In this document: one piece after another, positions 25,293-34,338 of the stretch
Layout: each line of letters starts with the position of its first letter
Position numbering within the stretch: position 1 is the stretch's first letter
Source of the DNA: Sulfurovum sp. AR
GTDB lineage: Bacteria; Campylobacterota; Campylobacteria; Campylobacterales; Sulfurovaceae
NCBI RefSeq assembly: GCF_000296775.1
Contig: NZ_AJLE01000002.1
Location: 124,001 to 188,000 of the forward strand
Length of the DNA stretch: 64,000 nt
Direction of reading: 5' to 3'
Program-made: the position numbers and the translations under genes
The notes under the pieces: generated by a model
Told to the model about the DNA's origin: nothing
What the model saw: only the letters and a program-made list of their open reading frames with translations
Database searches by the model: none

Positions 25293-25784
25293 ATGCTTAC
25301 ATTTGAAAGAAGAAATAAAAATGACCTGTCATTTCATGAAGATGAGATTAAATTAGCACAAAAAATGATGGATAGATTAAGAAGTACAGTGGAATTTCTT
25401 TATTATCTTATGGATCGTAAAGAGGGGTTGTCCTTTACGATGATCCTATTTTCATCTGATGATCTGAAGCTGGAGAGCCTCCTTGATAAGTGGAAGCGTC
25501 AAACTGATATTTTGTATGAGATCGATAAAACCAATAATATCTATGTACTTCTTTGCCAGTCCACAGACATGGAGGGTGGAGAACAATTTGCAGAGATCCT
25601 GATGTCCAATGTACGTATGCACGGTGGAAAATCCAGCTACTGTGTCCAAACAGAGGTTAAAACAACATCCTACACAATTCAGGAAATTATTTTTACCATG
25701 GTGGAAAAATACATTGACATCAGACAGGAGAAAGCATTCAATAAAGTATTCTTTACCAAACTTGGAGAGATCGAATACTTATAG
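25293..25784 (+). CDS. Small degenerate GGDEF-like protein
   Basis: A 163-residue soluble protein. After a helical start (DEIKLAQKMMDRL), a strand pattern FTMILFSSDD, then YEIDKTNNIYVLLCQSTDMEGGEQFAEIL and YCVQTEVKTT, follows the GGDEF fold but without the motif. It stands alone between divergent and convergent genes. A GGDEF relation is inferred from pattern only. GCGAAAGG-type purines precede the ATG. Confidence 0.55.
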   Translation: MLTFERRNKNDLSFHEDEIKLAQKMMDRLRSTVEFLYYLMDRKEGLSFTMILFSSDDLKLESLLDKWKRQTDILYEIDKTNNIYVLLCQSTDMEGGEQFAEILMSNVRMHGGKSSYCVQTEVKTTSYTIQEIIFTMVEKYIDIRQEKAFNKVFFTKLGEIEYL

Positions 25785-25831
25785 TCTGGGTTGAGAGTAT
25801 AGACTGCGGCAAGAGAGATCATCTACCTTAT

Positions 25832-26899
25832 CTAATACAATACTCCTAAGCCAATATCTTCAGAGAGCCTGATCTCACTTTCATTAAAAACAATGGATGT
25901 CTTTACGGGATGAGAAGCCAATAAACTCACAGCATCCAGATCAAGCATCGTAATGATATCTGCCTTGGCAGAAGCGACATGAACTCCGGCAGCTACAGAG
26001 ATGGGACCTTCAAGCATACATCCGATCATACATTTGACACCGAATGTTTTAGAGAGATCTGCCAATGCCAAAGCTTGCGTGATACCTGCTGTCTTCGCCA
26101 ATTTGATATTGACATAGTCTATAGCCTCCATTTCAAGCAATCTTTTTGCATCTTTTACAGAAAATATGGATTCATCTGCAAGTAGGGGGGTCTGGACTCT
26201 CTCTTTGATGTAACGTAGTCCCTCTATATCATCTGCTGCAACTGGCTGTTCTATAAATTCAGCGATAATGCCCTGTTTTTCCAAAGCATATAAGAGATCT
26301 ACACTCTCTTCTGCTGTCCAGCCCTGGTTTGCATCAAGTCTTAGTGTGATATTCTTATCCAGTGCCTCATGTATAGCAATGACGCGTTCCACATCTTTTT
26401 TGGGATCATCTCCTATTTTTATTTTCAGTGTATCATAGCCCAGATTCACCGCATTAAGACTGTCTGACACCATTTTGTCAATGTCTCCCATGCTGATGGT
26501 AATATCCGTTTTGAAATTTCTTTTTGTACCACCAAGCATTTGATAAAGAGGCTGCTTGAGAGATTTGGCTTTCAAGTCGTAAAGTGCTATCTCAAGGGCA
26601 GATTTGGCCGTAGTGTTTTTCAGAATGGATGTGTGTATATTATTTAATATAACATCAAACTCTTCTATATCAAGACCTATGATAAATGGCTTGATATACT
26701 CGACAGCAGCGATCATAGAGCCCATGGTCTCGCCTGTAATGACAGGTGTGGGAGCACCTTCACCATAACCTATGGATCCGTCATCACATTCAATGAGAAC
26801 CACGAGATCCTCCAGAGCATCTACACGACGCAAAGAGGTGACAAAAGGATTTTTAAGCGGTGCTTTGAGTGTCATTGTCCGTATATTGCTTATTTTCAT
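25832..26899 (-). CDS. Dipeptide epimerase (enolase superfamily)
   Basis: A 355-residue enzyme of the muconate-lactonising subgroup. Catalytic features are KIKIG near 160, LDANQGW near 188, EFIEQPV near 216, LLADES near 241 and VNIKLAKTAG near 265. This set fits L-Ala-D/L-Glu epimerases, which act in recycling of cell-wall peptides. The next gene on the same strand is a DUF819 membrane protein, a partnership I have seen described for such epimerases. Confidence 0.85.
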   Translation of the reverse strand: MKISNIRTMTLKAPLKNPFVTSLRRVDALEDLVVLIECDDGSIGYGEGAPTPVITGETMGSMIAAVEYIKPFIIGLDIEEFDVILNNIHTSILKNTTAKSALEIALYDLKAKSLKQPLYQMLGGTKRNFKTDITISMGDIDKMVSDSLNAVNLGYDTLKIKIGDDPKKDVERVIAIHEALDKNITLRLDANQGWTAEESVDLLYALEKQGIIAEFIEQPVAADDIEGLRYIKERVQTPLLADESIFSVKDAKRLLEMEAIDYVNIKLAKTAGITQALALADLSKTFGVKCMIGCMLEGPISVAAGVHVASAKADIITMLDLDAVSLLASHPVKTSIVFNESEIRLSEDIGLGVLY

Positions 26900-26963
26900 G
26901 GAGTGTTCAATTTCCCTTTACATATATTAAATAATTATATCATGGTGTAGTTTATGGCTCTGT

Positions 26964-28130
26964 TTATTGGGCTATCATCTCTAATATCTTACCCACCATC
27001 AGTCCGCCAAAGGTCCCTACGATGTATCCCATCATTGCCATAAGTACACCTATAGGAATGAGTGCTTTTGAGTAAGCTGAGGCCAATATAGGGGCTGAGG
27101 CAACACCCCCTATATTGGCTAAGGACGCTACACCCAAAGAGAAAAGGTCAAGCCTAAAGAGTTTTGCAAAGAGTACCATGATACTGCCATGTATAAGAAT
27201 GATCACAAATCCAGATACGATATAAAGAGGTGCTTCGGTCAGTTCTGTAAAGTTGGCACGTGAAGCGATAAGTGCCACTATCAGGTAGAGCATGATACTT
27301 CCAAGTTGTGAATTTCCAGAGAGCTTTGCCAATGGTGTCATAGCAAAGAGTATGCCTGAGAGTGTAGCGATGATAACCACCCATGTGCTCATTGTAAGAA
27401 ATGGGGTCGTAGGCAGATATATAGCCATAGACTGTGCCAGATAAGAGATGATCAGAGAACTGGCTAGTAAGATAAAAAGAGAGAACAAGCTCATCGGTCT
27501 TTTATGTTTTTCATTAAGAAGAGTAAGTTTCTCTCCTACTTCATCTATGATCGAAGTATCAGCCTTGCTCCATAGGTTGAATGTTCTCGAAAAAGGTACC
27601 AGAGCAAGCAATATCATTACCCAAATGGCGTAATCTATAGAGTCGATGAGCAGTGTGTACCCCATAGAAGAGTCAGGCAGGTCAAGGGCACCCTGTATGG
27701 CTACCATATTTCCCGTACCTCCCATCCAGGAGCCTGAGAGTGCAGCAAAAGCTTTCCATGAACCAGGCTCAAAATAGGTATGGAAAAGAGAAAAAGTACC
27801 TATGAATCCGATGGCAATGCTTACAGAGGCCAGAAAGAAAGTAAGTAACATCTTCTTTCCTAGTTTAAAGATCTGTCTCATATCTGCAGAGAGTAACATG
27901 AGAAAGATCATGGCTGGAAGCAGGTAGGATTTCAGAAATGTATATGTTTCTGTGATAGATTCGGTTTTTTTCCATAAACCAAAGGTTGAAAAAATCATGA
28001 CTGTAAAGTAGATGATCACAATGGCTGGAAGAGACTCAAAAAGTTTGTGTTGGGTCTTTTTTTCAAGAAAAACGATGGATGAGGCAATGATGATAAGTAG
28101 AACCAAGTAAGCAACACCATTTTCCACCAT
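26964..28130 (-). CDS. DUF819 membrane protein
   Basis: A 388-residue protein with about 11 helices. The landmark GSWMGGTGNMVAIQGALDLPDSSMGYTLLIDS (near 130-160) and the C-terminal IGGVASAPILASAYSKALIPIGVLMA are typical for DUF819 (YjcL type), likely a transporter. Because it precedes a dipeptide epimerase in the same operon, uptake or release of a small peptide is a fair guess. AGGATGAGTGT precedes the ATG. Confidence 0.8.
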   Translation of the reverse strand: MVENGVAYLVLLIIIASSIVFLEKKTQHKLFESLPAIVIIYFTVMIFSTFGLWKKTESITETYTFLKSYLLPAMIFLMLLSADMRQIFKLGKKMLLTFFLASVSIAIGFIGTFSLFHTYFEPGSWKAFAALSGSWMGGTGNMVAIQGALDLPDSSMGYTLLIDSIDYAIWVMILLALVPFSRTFNLWSKADTSIIDEVGEKLTLLNEKHKRPMSLFSLFILLASSLIISYLAQSMAIYLPTTPFLTMSTWVVIIATLSGILFAMTPLAKLSGNSQLGSIMLYLIVALIASRANFTELTEAPLYIVSGFVIILIHGSIMVLFAKLFRLDLFSLGVASLANIGGVASAPILASAYSKALIPIGVLMAMMGYIVGTFGGLMVGKILEMIAQ

Positions 28131-28245
28131 ACACTCATCCTCATACTTTTATGTATTATTATACCGTATGGACTATCAGTTCTAACAAAAACACTAAAAT
28201 CCAATGAAATTCGTTACAGATGCTAAGTATTAAAATACAAAACAG

Positions 28246-28278
28246 AAAACCTTAGAAACTTATATACTTTATAAGGTT
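28246..28278. repeat. Array-type site S7 (second island)
   Basis: A diverged copy of the array palindrome (AAAACCTTAGAAACTT, then ATATACTTTATAAGGTT) 116 bases upstream of the DUF819 start. The right arm ACTTTATAAGG is exact and in the same orientation as S1 to S6. It opens an island of small genes with a shared leader. Confidence 0.65.
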
Positions 28279-28291
28279 ATTAAAACAAGAT

Positions 28292-28390
28292 GTTTTTGAT
28301 ATACTTATAATATTAACTGTTACATTATAAAGGACACTTTACTCCTTTAATATATCGTCGGCTTTCACAGTCAAAATTAGAGGGAGTACA
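28292..28390 (+). promoter_or_regulatory. Cassette leader, second island
   Basis: GTTTTTGATATACT (TATACT at 28300-28305) is followed by AAGGACACTTTACTCCTT at 28330-28347 and TAATATA. It matches the minus-strand leader at 3602-3713 over more than 60 bases with few changes. A ribosome site AGGGAG lies four bases before the TTG start at 28391. Confidence 0.65.
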
Positions 28391-28948
28391 TTGTTTAAGA
28401 TTTCAAACAAAACATACAAATTAGTATGGATTATCTATCCACTTGCCATTATCATAGGGGTACTTTCTCAAGCTACATTTATACCAAGTCACGGTTATGC
28501 TCTTTTTTCTTATGTTTTTATATGGATCTTTGCAATTTGGTTGGTAGTCGTTTCTGTTCCGCATAGGCAAGCGTATATGGAACAGATAAATCTCTTTGGG
28601 AAAACTATATCAAAGGAAATAGTTTTATTGTTAGCGATCCCAGTATTTGCACATTTAAATACATTATTATTTTTTAACACTGTGCCTCTAATAACACAGT
28701 ATATTGATACATCAGACCATACAGCAAAATATACAATAAAGAACAAAGGTACAAGACCTGCGAGAGCTTTTTTAGCCTGTGATCAATATCTTCAACTAGA
28801 GGATTCATTTTATTATGGAAAACTGTGTGTAACAAAAGAGTTTTTTGATAGTAAAAGGGCTTTTAACAGACTAAATCATTATTGGGATGATGTTGAAGTT
28901 TCTGGACAGAAAAATGTGTTTGGATTTTACATTCATAAGTATCACTAA
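28391..28948 (+). CDS. Hypothetical membrane protein with exposed C-terminus
   Basis: A 185-residue protein with about three helices (10-33, 37-57, 76-98) and a soluble C-terminal half with two cysteines (FLACDQY and YGKLCVTKE). TTG start with AGGGAG. The family is unknown. It is the first gene behind the shared leader. Confidence 0.65.
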   Translation: MFKISNKTYKLVWIIYPLAIIIGVLSQATFIPSHGYALFSYVFIWIFAIWLVVVSVPHRQAYMEQINLFGKTISKEIVLLLAIPVFAHLNTLLFFNTVPLITQYIDTSDHTAKYTIKNKGTRPARAFLACDQYLQLEDSFYYGKLCVTKEFFDSKRAFNRLNHYWDDVEVSGQKNVFGFYIHKYH

Positions 28949-28981
28949 ATGTTTAATAATTAGGAATTAGATGGATGTTAA

Positions 28982-29449
28982 ATGAATAACGTTGTGAATG
29001 ATAGTTGGTGCTTTAAATACCCTAATGATAAAGATTCTATACGGATAAAAACTATATTCCTATTAATGCTTATAGGTGCTCTAGCATATATTATTGTTGA
29101 TAAATTTGATGCAGGCAATATGGGAATTTGGGCTCTTGTTTTTTTGGTCTGTGCAGGAGTTCTTGATGTTGCCGCTAAACTTCATCGAATCATGTCATAT
29201 GATCAAGTTTGTAGAGATGGTGAATACTTGATAATTAAGAAGAATGAAAAAATCCTGAGTAAAATACCTATTTCAAAAATTCATGTTATATCGACTAGAA
29301 ACCCTTTTAATTTTTCTAGAATTACTTGGTATAGGTTATATCACGATGATACTCTTTTGTTCCATTATCAGACAAATGAAATAGATGACATTGATAATAA
29401 AAATATGATTAAAGATGGAATAGTAAATGACAGTAGTATGGTTATATGA
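28982..29449 (+). CDS. Hypothetical protein, two helices and a PH-like tail
   Basis: A 155-residue protein. Two membrane helices (about 23-40 and 46-66) are followed by a strand-rich part (EYLIIKKNEKILSKIPISKI, then WYRLYHDDTLLFHY) that resembles the small PH-like domains attached to membrane anchors. The resemblance is by pattern only. It lies 33 bases after the previous gene. Confidence 0.6.
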   Translation: MNNVVNDSWCFKYPNDKDSIRIKTIFLLMLIGALAYIIVDKFDAGNMGIWALVFLVCAGVLDVAAKLHRIMSYDQVCRDGEYLIIKKNEKILSKIPISKIHVISTRNPFNFSRITWYRLYHDDTLLFHYQTNEIDDIDNKNMIKDGIVNDSSMVI

Positions 29450-29498
29450 GTAACTTTGTCAATACATATTATTAACAATAAATTGGAAAAGGGAAGTG

Positions 29499-29777
29499 AT
29501 GTATTGCATAGGACTTATTAGTATTGTTTTGATAGGGGTAGGGGTATTTTTATTTGTTGTTCAAACAATTTATGCTGGCTGTCACCTAAATAGAACTCAG
29601 TTTAAAGGTTACGAAAAGATCTCTTAAATACCTTTAGCTATACGTACAGAAGATGAAAAAAAACTAATGAAAGAGAATTGGGCTAGATACTTTTTTACAA
29701 AGATTAGAAATATAAGTTTTATGATTGGGTTACCTCTATTGGGTTTAACATTAGTGTTTGATTACATTACTAAATAA
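29499..29777 (+). pseudogene. Small membrane protein with an internal stop
   Basis: The ATG at 29499 has AAAAGGGAAGTG upstream. The frame codes a helix (LISIVLIGVGVFLFVVQTIYAG), stops at TAA 29625-29627, and would continue in the same frame for 49 codons (IPLAIRTEDEKKLMKENWARY, then a second helix FMIGLPLLGLTLVFDYI) to 29777. Without the stop it would be about 92 residues with two helices. Either the first 42 residues suffice, or the gene has decayed. Confidence 0.5.
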
Positions 29778-29800
29778 AAGACTAAATAAAAGGAGTTCAC

Positions 29801-30121
29801 TTGAAAGCTATCCTTTATCTGTTAAATATTATGTTAGTGTTATTAGTTGTAGCGTGGCCGCTTGGTATTTTCTTGAGTATATTCATGTTCGATGCACCAG
29901 TTTCAGGCTCTAATTTTATTACTTTAGGATTAGCATATTCACTTTGGCTTTATCCATTAACTGTACTTTACGGTAGCTATCTTTTCTTTAGGAATCAAAA
30001 GTTAGCTACTAACCTAGTTTTGGCTAAATATACATTAATTTCTTTTGTTGGACCTTGTTGTGTCTTGGTCTTTAGTATCATGCTGGAAATTATTTGTAAT
30101 GGTAAATTTGCTTGTAATTAA
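29801..30121 (+). CDS. Small three-helix membrane protein
   Basis: A 106-residue protein with helices at about 2-27, 38-60 and 75-98 and three cysteines near the end. TTG start with a strong AAAGGAG eight bases upstream. The family is unknown. It is the last gene of the second island before the half-sites at 30152-30245. Confidence 0.6.
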   Translation: MKAILYLLNIMLVLLVVAWPLGIFLSIFMFDAPVSGSNFITLGLAYSLWLYPLTVLYGSYLFFRNQKLATNLVLAKYTLISFVGPCCVLVFSIMLEIICNGKFACN

Positions 30122-30151
30122 ACATGGACTATAGCAGGCAAGAAGAACTCA

Positions 30152-30245
30152 ATTTTATAAGGTTTTAGCTATAACATATACTATATGCTGTATCGGCGTC
30201 TGTAGGAGATAATTTTGTACCTTTCAATAGAAAGCCTTATAAAAT
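30152..30245. repeat. Two split half-sites closing the second island
   Basis: ATTTTATAAGGTTTT at 30152-30166 and AAAGCCTTATAAAAT at 30231-30245 are the two arms of the array palindrome, in reversed order and 64 bases apart. They face outward rather than forming the compact hairpin, as expected if a unit had been inserted in or deleted from a pair of sites. Confidence 0.5.
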
Positions 30246-30351
30246 GTTCTATATGGGAAGTTTCACCATGAAAAGTCACAAAAGTGTTAAAAAACGATTA
30301 ACCTATGTTTTTTATAATTTTTACAACAGTATAGATCATAAGGAGCATAAT

Positions 30352-31002
30352 ATGTTTACAAAAAAAATCTCATTTCTTATTTTGCCATTGATAACCATGG
30401 TTTCACTACAGGCAAATGATCCTTTTTTTGATGATCCATTCGGCGATGATATTTTTAAAGAGATGTATCAGATGCAAAAAGAGATGGATAAGGTCTTTGA
30501 ACGTATGCAAGAGCGTATGAATCAACGTACTAAACTCTGGAATTACCCTACGAAACAAACATTCATACCAGGCAATCGTACGAGAACAGCCACTTTATTG
30601 GAAGACAAAGGTACCCATTATGAGTACCATACACAAATACCCGAAAATCAAAACAATCAGATAGATATTTCCATTAATGACGGTGTTTTACATTTAAAAG
30701 CAACGGTAGATACGATCAAGAAGAGTAACGAGTCGAATATGAAAATGCAACAGCATTACGTGAGCATGATACAACGCAGTGAAACATTACCCCAAGATGC
30801 AGATCCCAGAAGTTTAAAAAGCGAATATAAAAATGGCTTGCTTGTTTTAACACTTCAGAAGAAAAAGAGTCTTGCACAGCCTGCAGGAAATGGAAAAGAG
30901 GTGAAAAAGCCTAATGAGAGATCAGAAACAGAAAAAATCAAAGAGAAAATTGAAAACAATGGAACAAAGATCAAAGTACCACATACAAGTTCACAGGTTT
31001 AA
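30352..31002 (+). CDS. Periplasmic Hsp20-like chaperone
   Basis: About 216 residues from the ATG at 30352 (AAGGAG six bases upstream). A signal peptide ending in VSLQA is followed by DPFFDDPFGDDIFKEMYQMQKEMDKVFERM, a common start of small heat-shock proteins, and an alpha-crystallin-like strand region about 95-180 (QIDISINDGVLHLKA, then LKSEYKNGLLVLTL). A charged low-complexity tail closes it. Export would place this holdase in the periplasm, which is unusual for the family at large. Confidence 0.75.
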   Translation: MFTKKISFLILPLITMVSLQANDPFFDDPFGDDIFKEMYQMQKEMDKVFERMQERMNQRTKLWNYPTKQTFIPGNRTRTATLLEDKGTHYEYHTQIPENQNNQIDISINDGVLHLKATVDTIKKSNESNMKMQQHYVSMIQRSETLPQDADPRSLKSEYKNGLLVLTLQKKKSLAQPAGNGKEVKKPNERSETEKIKEKIENNGTKIKVPHTSSQV

Positions 31003-31152
31003 TGGATCATAAGAGATCTAGGCCAGAGGCTTATATCTCTCGATAGTTCTGTTTGATACTTATAAAAGTTTGCTTTCAAAACTTCTCTTTATGTTATAAT
31101 CAATTCATAAAAGGATTGAGGCTTTCAAAACGTATTCAGAGAGGAGTCACCC

Positions 31153-32559
31153 ATCGACGTTACACCTTTACAGTTTATCAGTACTTATTTTCTGGTTATA
31201 CTTGCCGGTATTTTTGTTTTCTCTGCACTCAGTCATATTCTCTATCAAAAACGCTCTCCTACCAGTATGATCTCATGGATGTTGTCTATTTTCTTTTTAC
31301 CTTACATTGTTGTCCCGCTCTATTTTCTTATCGGTATACGAAAGCGTGAAGGAAAAAATAAAAAAGAGTATGTGAAGTTTGATCATGCCTGTGAACATCC
31401 CCTTCATGAATCAGATGATGCACATCATGCTTTTCAAAATCTTTTGCAGAAGAACGGGATGCCTCCTGCAACAACAGGAAATAGCTTTGAACTGATTACG
31501 AATAATACAGAAGCGTATGAACGCATGCTCAAAGAGATCGATCAGGCAAAACAGAGTATCGATATCTGTACCTATATTTTTGAATTTGATACTATGACTA
31601 AAGTCATGTTAGGTGCACTTACTAAAAAGGCCGAAGAGGGCATTAAAGTTCGACTACTCATGGACCTGGTGGGCTCTATGGGGGCCAGCTTCAATCAAAA
31701 AGGCTTTAAAGCATTAAAAGAAGCGGGTGGGGAAGTGGCATTTTTTACGCCTATTTTGAAAAGACCGTTTCAAAACTATATTAACCTTCGAAATCATCGC
31801 AAAATTTATCTCTTTGATCAAACGACCCTGCTCAGCGGCGGTATGAACCTGAGTAATGAATATATGGGAGAAGCGGATGGCACTAAACGCCGGGAAGACC
31901 TGCTTTACTGTTTGAAGGGACCTTCTGTTTACCATTTTTATCATATTTTTCAAAATGACTGGATCTATGCGACCAAAGAAGAGAAGAACATAGAGCTTAA
32001 GATAGAAGAGTCATGCGAGGGAGAGAGTAGGGTACAAGTGGTTCCCTCAGGTCCGGATATTCCAACCGATGCACTTTATGAGGCACTTTTGAATGCTATC
32101 TATAATGCGAAAAAACGTATCTGGATCGTCACCCCTTATTTTGTACCAGATGAAAATATGATACAGGCATTGGTCATAGCCCATCATAAAGGGGTTGATA
32201 TCAAGTTGATCACCCCTAAAAATTCTGATCATCTCCTGGCGGATATGGGAAGAAGTGCATATATGCGTGAACTCGATGAGATAGGTGCGGACGTGGTTTT
32301 GTATGAAGGTGAAATGCTGCATGCAAAGGCCATACTTTTTGATAATGTCGGTGGTATGGTAGGATCGGTCAATTTTGACAATCGCAGTCTTTTTTTGAAT
32401 TATGAGGTGGTCACATTTGTCTACTCTCCACAATTTATAGAGAGTATTGAAAGTTGGATGAATGGATTGATAAACCATTCAAGTAGAGGAATGGAAAAGC
32501 CATCTAAACTGCGTGAAGCTTTTGAAAATGTGATGAAAGTGTTTGCACCACTACTGTAA
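31153..32559 (+). CDS. cls: Cardiolipin synthase-like phospholipase D protein, start unclear
   Basis: Two HxKxxxxD motifs, HRKIYLFD and HAKAILFD, with GG and GS following, identify the phospholipase D superfamily of cardiolipin synthases. An ATG at 31267 gives 430 residues with only one N-terminal helix. The frame upstream continues to code a clear first helix (TPLQFISTYFLVILAGIFVF) but has no ATG, GTG or TTG back to the stop at 31117. An ATC at 31153 stands six bases after AGAGGAG, so a rare ATC start is possible; a mutated start or an error is the alternative. The product joins phosphatidylglycerols at the membrane. Confidence 0.85.
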   Translation: MDVTPLQFISTYFLVILAGIFVFSALSHILYQKRSPTSMISWMLSIFFLPYIVVPLYFLIGIRKREGKNKKEYVKFDHACEHPLHESDDAHHAFQNLLQKNGMPPATTGNSFELITNNTEAYERMLKEIDQAKQSIDICTYIFEFDTMTKVMLGALTKKAEEGIKVRLLMDLVGSMGASFNQKGFKALKEAGGEVAFFTPILKRPFQNYINLRNHRKIYLFDQTTLLSGGMNLSNEYMGEADGTKRREDLLYCLKGPSVYHFYHIFQNDWIYATKEEKNIELKIEESCEGESRVQVVPSGPDIPTDALYEALLNAIYNAKKRIWIVTPYFVPDENMIQALVIAHHKGVDIKLITPKNSDHLLADMGRSAYMRELDEIGADVVLYEGEMLHAKAILFDNVGGMVGSVNFDNRSLFLNYEVVTFVYSPQFIESIESWMNGLINHSSRGMEKPSKLREAFENVMKVFAPLL

Positions 32560-32564
32560 TATTT

Positions 32565-33863
32565 TTATTTTTTTCGTCCTGGTTGCTTCTTCTTTGTTTG
32601 AGCGCTCTTTTTTTGCGCACTTTTCTTCTGCATCTTTTGTTTATGAAAGTCAAATTTTCCTTTTCTCTCGATCAGTGACTTTTTCTTTGGCTGCTTTTGT
32701 CTTGGCTGTTTGTCTGTCAGTTCAAAACCTGGATAGATCTCTCTCTTGATATTCAGGCGTAAATTTCTTTCCATTTTAGAGAAAACATCATAATCTCTCG
32801 TGGTTAAAATAGAAATGACCGATCCCTTATGGTTCGCTCTACCGGTTCTTCCTACACGGTGTGTAAAGTCATCCGTCCCTTCAGGCATGTCATAATTAAT
32901 GACCATAGAGAGTTCTTTGATATCTATACCCCTAGCCGCAATGTCTGTGGCTACCAAAACCTGTGTTTTCCCGCTTTTCAAAAGAGCCAGGGATTTTGCT
33001 CTGGCACCTCTTGTAAGGTCACCGTGTATAATGGAGGTACGTATATTTTGACTTCTTAGGTATTCATAGATCTTATTGGCAGACTCTTTTGTACTGGCAA
33101 ATAACAAGACTTGATCTAAGTGCATATCCTGGATGAGTTTTGCTGTTAGTTCTGCTTTTCTGGCTTTATCAACTTTATAGGCTCTGTGTGCAATGAAATC
33201 AACAACATCCCTTCGTTGGCTTACTTCTACTATAGCCGGGTCACGTAAAAACTCTTTCGCAAGTTTTTTAATATTCTGTGAAATGGTTGCAGAGAACATC
33301 ATAGTCTGTTTGGGTTGCACACAATGCTTGAGTATGCCTTGTATTTCACTTAGAAACCCAAGTTCAAGCATCGTATCTGCTTCATCTAAGATCACAGTAT
33401 TGATGTAATCGAGGTTGATCTTTTTATCTTCTATGAAGTTTTGTAATCTTCCTGGTGTAGCAACAATAATGTCAGCTCCCTGGGAGAGCCTTTCAAGTTG
33501 TGCACTCTTGTGTATCCCACCTTGAATCTTTACATTCTTAATATCCAGATATCTGCTAAAATCGGTGATTGTACGAGAGACCTGGTCTACAAGCTCGATG
33601 GTAGGAACAATGATCAGCGCTCTCACAACTTTTTGGTCATGTTTTACGATTTTCTGCAGTTTATTGAGCAGGGGCAATACATAGGCGGCTGTTTTTCCCG
33701 TACCGGACTTTGATGCACCAAGTATGTCTGCGCCTTTAAGTGCCGGGGGTATGACCTTGTTCTGTATGACCGTTGTTTGCTCATACTTTGCATGAGCTAT
33801 GGCTTTTAAAATATCGGGATGTAAATTGAGTTTTTCAAATGATTTGATGATATTTCCTTTCAA
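32565..33863 (-). CDS. DEAD-box RNA helicase (RhlE-like)
   Basis: A 432-residue helicase: Q motif region, Walker A SKSGTGKT, PTIELVDQV, ATPGRL, DEAD, SAT, then the second domain ending with ARGIDI and HRVGRTGRA. A lysine-rich basic tail (KKSAQKKSAQTKKKQPGRKK) is likely to bind RNA. It unwinds or remodels RNA, probably ribosomal or messenger. It converges with the cardiolipin synthase gene, with five bases between the stops. Confidence 0.9.
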   Translation of the reverse strand: MKGNIIKSFEKLNLHPDILKAIAHAKYEQTTVIQNKVIPPALKGADILGASKSGTGKTAAYVLPLLNKLQKIVKHDQKVVRALIIVPTIELVDQVSRTITDFSRYLDIKNVKIQGGIHKSAQLERLSQGADIIVATPGRLQNFIEDKKINLDYINTVILDEADTMLELGFLSEIQGILKHCVQPKQTMMFSATISQNIKKLAKEFLRDPAIVEVSQRRDVVDFIAHRAYKVDKARKAELTAKLIQDMHLDQVLLFASTKESANKIYEYLRSQNIRTSIIHGDLTRGARAKSLALLKSGKTQVLVATDIAARGIDIKELSMVINYDMPEGTDDFTHRVGRTGRANHKGSVISILTTRDYDVFSKMERNLRLNIKREIYPGFELTDKQPRQKQPKKKSLIERKGKFDFHKQKMQKKSAQKKSAQTKKKQPGRKK

Positions 33864-33969
33864 ATCTATAGAGTAGTGATATAAAAATTAAATAGTTTTG
33901 TTGCCATTATAGCAAAAATGAGAACCACATCATAACCATATGTGTTCTATATAGGATATCATTGGAATA

Positions 33970-34164
33970 TCAGTCACCTTTAAAGTGGGCATGCAAAAGC
34001 CAACCTATTGCGATACCAATAGCAAGCAGGAAAAAAATAAGCAAGGCACGCGACATTTGGAGAGACCAGAATAAAAATGTAATTTCTACTACAGCAATAT
34101 TTTGAACAATAAACAAAACAACCAGCACTATCAGTGCAATGATAGAAATGATTTTAATATTCAT
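33970..34164 (-). CDS. LapA-domain small membrane protein
   Basis: A 64-residue protein with two helices. VLFIVQNIAVVEITFLFWSL followed by ALLIFFLLAIGIAIGWLL is the typical LapA (DUF1049) pattern. Homologues help lipopolysaccharide regulation in enterobacteria; the role here is unknown. It stands alone, with AGAGGAGATTTC before the start. Confidence 0.8.
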   Translation of the reverse strand: MNIKIISIIALIVLVVLFIVQNIAVVEITFLFWSLQMSRALLIFFLLAIGIAIGWLLHAHFKGD

Positions 34165-34338
34165 GAAATCTCCTCTTGGGTTGATAAACTATTTTTTATA
34201 GGTTTTCTTGACCCGGAAAATATATACAGTATACCACAATTTAAAAAAGTGTGTAGAAAAGTAGAGAGTGTCACGGTGTTAAGAACGAGTCAAACTTTAG
34301 CATTGTAGTTTAGATATCAGATGAATGATATTACATAT

